Of a stretch of DNA of 64,000 bases, positions 61,514 to 64,000 are shown one piece after another. Under the pieces are notes generated by a model that ran no database searches, was not told the origin of the DNA, and saw nothing but the letters and a program-made list of their open reading frames with translations. The first letter of the stretch is position 1. Each line of letters starts with the position of its first letter. Origin of the DNA: Bifidobacterium criceti (GTDB taxonomy: Bacteria > Actinomycetota > Actinomycetes > Actinomycetales > Bifidobacteriaceae); contig NZ_MVOH01000003.1 in the NCBI RefSeq assembly GCF_002286935.1, positions 1 to 64,000 of the forward strand, in the 5' to 3' direction. The translations under genes and the position numbers were made by a program.

Positions 61514-61650
61514 GTTGTGCCTCCTTTCGAGGTGTTGCTGAATGCGTCCCGTGCGGGGCGGCCCCTGACCGCCTCATGGCACGGACGTTGAAACGTGTTG
61601 TCAAAAAGTATGTTGGAAAATGTGCGGCATCGCCGGCGGCATATCGCACA

Positions 61651-61690
61651 GGAGGCCGTGGACCGCACACGATTGTGGTCCACGGCCTCC
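61651..61690 (-). terminator. intercistronic hairpin between grpE and dnaJ
   Basis: A 14-bp perfect stem GGAGGCCGTGGACC (61651-61664) with 61677-61690, 12-base loop, no clear U-run in the direction of transcription. It may partially terminate or stabilise the upstream message, lowering dnaJ-hspR relative to dnaK-grpE. Confidence 0.65.
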
Positions 61691-61706
61691 CATGCGCAAT
61701 GCCGTG

Positions 61707-62399
61707 TCAGTTCTGCGGCGATGCGACGACGACGCGCGCCGCGCGGACGATGCGGTCGCCGATGCGGTAGCCGGCCTCGACGACCGTGTCGACGGTCGCC
61801 TTCTCGGCCTGCGGGTCCGGCTTGTGCAGCACGGCCTCATGCTTCGTCGGATCGAAGTCCTCGCCTTTCACGCCGAACTTCTCGACGCCGAACTTCTCAA
61901 AGGTCTTGTCGAGCTTCGCCGCGACCGCCTTGAACGAATCGTCCATCTCGCCGTGTTCGCGGATGCGGTCGATGTCGTCGAGCGCGGGCAGTTCCGCCGT
62001 CAGCACGTCGATGATGCCCTGCTGGCGTGCGCGGTCCATGTCCTTGCGCGTGCGGTTGCGGTAGTTGATGAACTCGGCGCGCTCACGCTGGAGCGCTTCG
62101 AGGTATTCAGCCGCCTCCTTCTTGGCTTGGCCAAGCGGAGTGAGCTTGCCGTCCTCGGAGTCGGCCTGCGGGGGCTCGTCCTGGGCCTCCTGCGCCGCCT
62201 CTTCGGCCGGGGATGGCGCGCCCTGCTGGGCGTCGCCGTCCTGGGCCCCTGTGTTCGCGTCGGACTCGGAACGCTGCTCGGCGGCCGCGTCCTGTTCGAT
62301 GTCCTCGGTGAGCTTGGAGCCGGGATCGGCCTGCCCGTTCGCCAGTTCGTCGGTGTCGGGCAGGTCGTCGAGGTAATCGTCCTTGTTGAATGCGGACAT
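61707..62399 (-). CDS. grpE: nucleotide exchange factor GrpE
   Basis: 230 residues. An acidic disordered N-terminus (1-85), a long coiled coil (about 88-140, with ERAEFINYRNRTRKDMDRAR), and the C-terminal beta domain (KFGVKGEDFDPTKHEAVLHK and AGYRIGDRIVRAARVVVA), the standard GrpE fold. It releases ADP from DnaK. Start codon overlaps the dnaK stop by one base (TAATG), so translation is coupled. Confidence 0.97.
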   Translation of the reverse strand: MSAFNKDDYLDDLPDTDELANGQADPGSKLTEDIEQDAAAEQRSESDANTGAQDGDAQQGAPSPAEEAAQEAQDEPPQADSEDGKLTPLGQAKKEAAEYLEALQRERAEFINYRNRTRKDMDRARQQGIIDVLTAELPALDDIDRIREHGEMDDSFKAVAAKLDKTFEKFGVEKFGVKGEDFDPTKHEAVLHKPDPQAEKATVDTVVEAGYRIGDRIVRAARVVVASPQN

Positions 62400-64000
62400 T
62401 ACTTGTTGTCCTTGTCGTCTTCGTCGTCGACGACTTCGGCGTCCACGACGTCGTCGTCACCGGCGTTCGGGGCGGTCTGGTCGCCCGCCGGAGCGCCTTC
62501 GGCACCCTGCTGCGCGTAGAGGGCCTGACCGATCTTCTGCGCGGCCGTCATGAGCTTCTCCTGGTCGGCCTTGATCTTCTCGATGTCGTCGCCCTTGAGC
62601 GATTCCTTGAGTTCGTTGACCGCGTCGGTGACTTCCTTCGCGACGTCGTCGGACAGCTTGTCCTTGTTGTCGTTGACGAGCTTCTCGGTCTGGTAGGCGA
62701 AGGCCTCCGCCTGGTTGCGGGTCTCGGCCTCCTCCTTGCGCTTCTTGTCGTCGGCTTCGTGGGCCTCGGCGTCGCGCACCATGCGGTCGATCTCGTCCTT
62801 CGGCAGCGCGGAGCCGCCGGTGATCGTCATCGACTGTTCCTTGCCGGTGCCCTTGTCCTTCGCGGACACGTGGACGATGCCGTTCGCGTCGATGTCGAAC
62901 GTGACCTCGATCTGCGGGACGCCACGCGGGGCCGGCGCGATGCCGGTCAGTTCGAACGTGCCGAGCGGCTTGTTGTCGCGCGCGAATTCACGTTCGCCCT
63001 GATAGACCTGGATGAGCACGGACGGCTGGTTGTCCTCGGCCGTCGAGAAGATCTCGGAACGCTTCGCCGGGATTGCGGTGTTGCGCTCGATGAGCTTCGT
63101 CATGATGCCGCCCTTCGTCTCGATGCCGAGCGAAAGCGGGGTCACGTCGATGAGCAGGACGTCCTTGCGGTCGCCCTTGATGACGCCGGACTGCACGGCC
63201 GCGCCGATTGCGACGACCTCATCCGGGTTGACCGACTGGTTCGGTTCCTTGCCACCATCGAGTTCCTTGACGAGGTCCTTGACGGCCGGCATACGCGTCG
63301 AGCCACCGACGAGCACGACATGGTCGATCTGCGAGACGGAGATGCCGGCGTCCGCGAGCACGTTGTTGAACGGCGTGCGGCAGCGGTCGAGCAGGTCCTT
63401 CGTCATTTCCTCGAAGTGGGCGCGCGTGAGCGTCTCGTCGAGGTGGACCGGCGTGCCGTCAGGGGTCATCGCGAGGTACTGCATGTTGATCGTCGTCGAC
63501 ATCGACGAGGACAGTTCCTTCTTCGCCTGCTCAGCGGCTTCCTTGAGGCGCTGGAGCGCGATCTTGTCCTTGCTCAGGTCGACGCCGTACTTGTCCTTGA
63601 CGCCCTTGACGAGCCAGTCGATGATGCGCTGGTCCCAATCGTCGCCACCGAGGTGGTTGTCGCCCGAGGTCGCCTGGACCTGGATCGTCGAGAAGCCGTC
63701 CTCATCCTTGCCGATCTCGAGGAGCGAGACATCGAAGGTGCCGCCGCCGAGGTCGAAGACGAGGATGCGTTCGTCTTCCTTGCCCTTCTCAAGGCCGTAC
63801 GCGAGCGCGGCCGCGGTCGGCTCGTTGATGATGCGCAGGACGTTGAGGCCCGCGATCGTGCCGGCGTCCTTCGTCGCCTGACGCTGCGCGTCATTGAAGT
63901 ACGCCGGGCATGTGATGACCGCGTCGGTCACTGGCTCGCCAAGGTAGGCTTCGGCGTCGCGCTTGAGCTTCATCAGGATCTGCGCGGAAATCTCCTGCGG
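62399..64000 (-). CDS. dnaK: chaperone DnaK (5' end outside the window)
   Basis: 533 residues of the C-terminal part are visible; roughly the first 85-90 lie beyond the right edge. Hsp70 signatures: [51 protein letters not shown] and [20 protein letters not shown]. The substrate domain follows, and the end is an acidic DDEDDKDNK tail. It leads the dnaK-grpE-dnaJ-hspR operon; its promoter and any HAIR operator are off the window. Confidence 0.98.
   Translation of the reverse strand, partial: PQEISAQILMKLKRDAEAYLGEPVTDAVITCPAYFNDAQRQATKDAGTIAGLNVLRIINEPTAAALAYGLEKGKEDERILVFDLGGGTFDVSLLEIGKDEDGFSTIQVQATSGDNHLGGDDWDQRIIDWLVKGVKDKYGVDLSKDKIALQRLKEAAEQAKKELSSSMSTTINMQYLAMTPDGTPVHLDETLTRAHFEEMTKDLLDRCRTPFNNVLADAGISVSQIDHVVLVGGSTRMPAVKDLVKELDGGKEPNQSVNPDEVVAIGAAVQSGVIKGDRKDVLLIDVTPLSLGIETKGGIMTKLIERNTAIPAKRSEIFSTAEDNQPSVLIQVYQGEREFARDNKPLGTFELTGIAPAPRGVPQIEVTFDIDANGIVHVSAKDKGTGKEQSMTITGGSALPKDEIDRMVRDAEAHEADDKKRKEEAETRNQAEAFAYQTEKLVNDNKDKLSDDVAKEVTDAVNELKESLKGDDIEKIKADQEKLMTAAQKIGQALYAQQGAEGAPAGDQTAPNAGDDDVVDAEVVDDEDDKDNK

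Overview
The window is high-GC actinobacterial DNA and looks like a Bifidobacterium chromosome. The minus-strand 16S rRNA gene starts with the bifidobacterial 5' sequence. The gene content also fits: GH36, GH42, GH31 and GH3 glycosidases, a Kup potassium transporter, an O-mannosyltransferase next to rsmI and metG, and a dnaK-grpE-dnaJ-hspR operon. The species cannot be named from the sequence alone.

Layout, left to right. 1-1219: 5' part of 16S rRNA (minus), its leader, and a low-complexity C/A-rich spacer. 1220-15564: cell-surface glycan block, with a membrane-anchored sialate O-acetylesterase-like protein, UDP-galactopyranose mutase (glf), four glycosyltransferases (two GlfT2-like), an LTA-synthase-like sulfatase whose 5' end is cut by an in-frame TGA, and a Wzm/Wzt-type exporter. 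This reads as synthesis and export of a galactofuranose-containing wall polymer. 15723-28249: tRNA-Ser, a polytopic membrane protein, a secreted HNH/excalibur lipoprotein, an unrecognised 508-residue protein, an FtsX-like permease with a partner ATPase that has lost most catalytic motifs, an HD hydrolase, a class II amidotransferase and kup. 28451-39539: informational genes (tatD, metG, rsmI, pmt) interrupted by a GH36 alpha-galactosidase and an ABC-exporter remnant. A dense cluster of DnaA-box-like sites lies upstream of metG. 39653-46455: esterase, TetR regulator, ROK kinase, GH42 beta-galactosidase, and a GH31 gene and a YesL-like gene that were both truncated at one deletion junction. 46977-47727: an AT-rich pair resembling a bacteriocin-like precursor with a small membrane (immunity-like) protein. 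48103-49948: dedA, tRNA-Ala, a gene cut short at the tRNA, and a GlsB-type membrane protein. 50268-56427: six co-directional genes (class III PLP phospho-lyase-like aminotransferase, SDR, APH-fold kinase, APC permease, P-II-like protein, HutC-type GntR regulator), which look like an uncharacterised amino-alcohol uptake and degradation system. 56465-59865: HAD phosphatase, GH3 beta-glucosidase and the tail of a lost MFS transporter. 59916-64000: hspR, dnaJ, grpE and dnaK (5' end outside the window).

Themes: carbohydrate and cell-surface genes show repeated recent decay (in-frame stops at 7195 and 45746, deletion junction near 45808, remnants at 32297 and 59683), while housekeeping genes are intact. 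A family of short intergenic repeats with CACCGCA cores recurs at four loci. No CRISPR array, IS transposase or prophage was seen.
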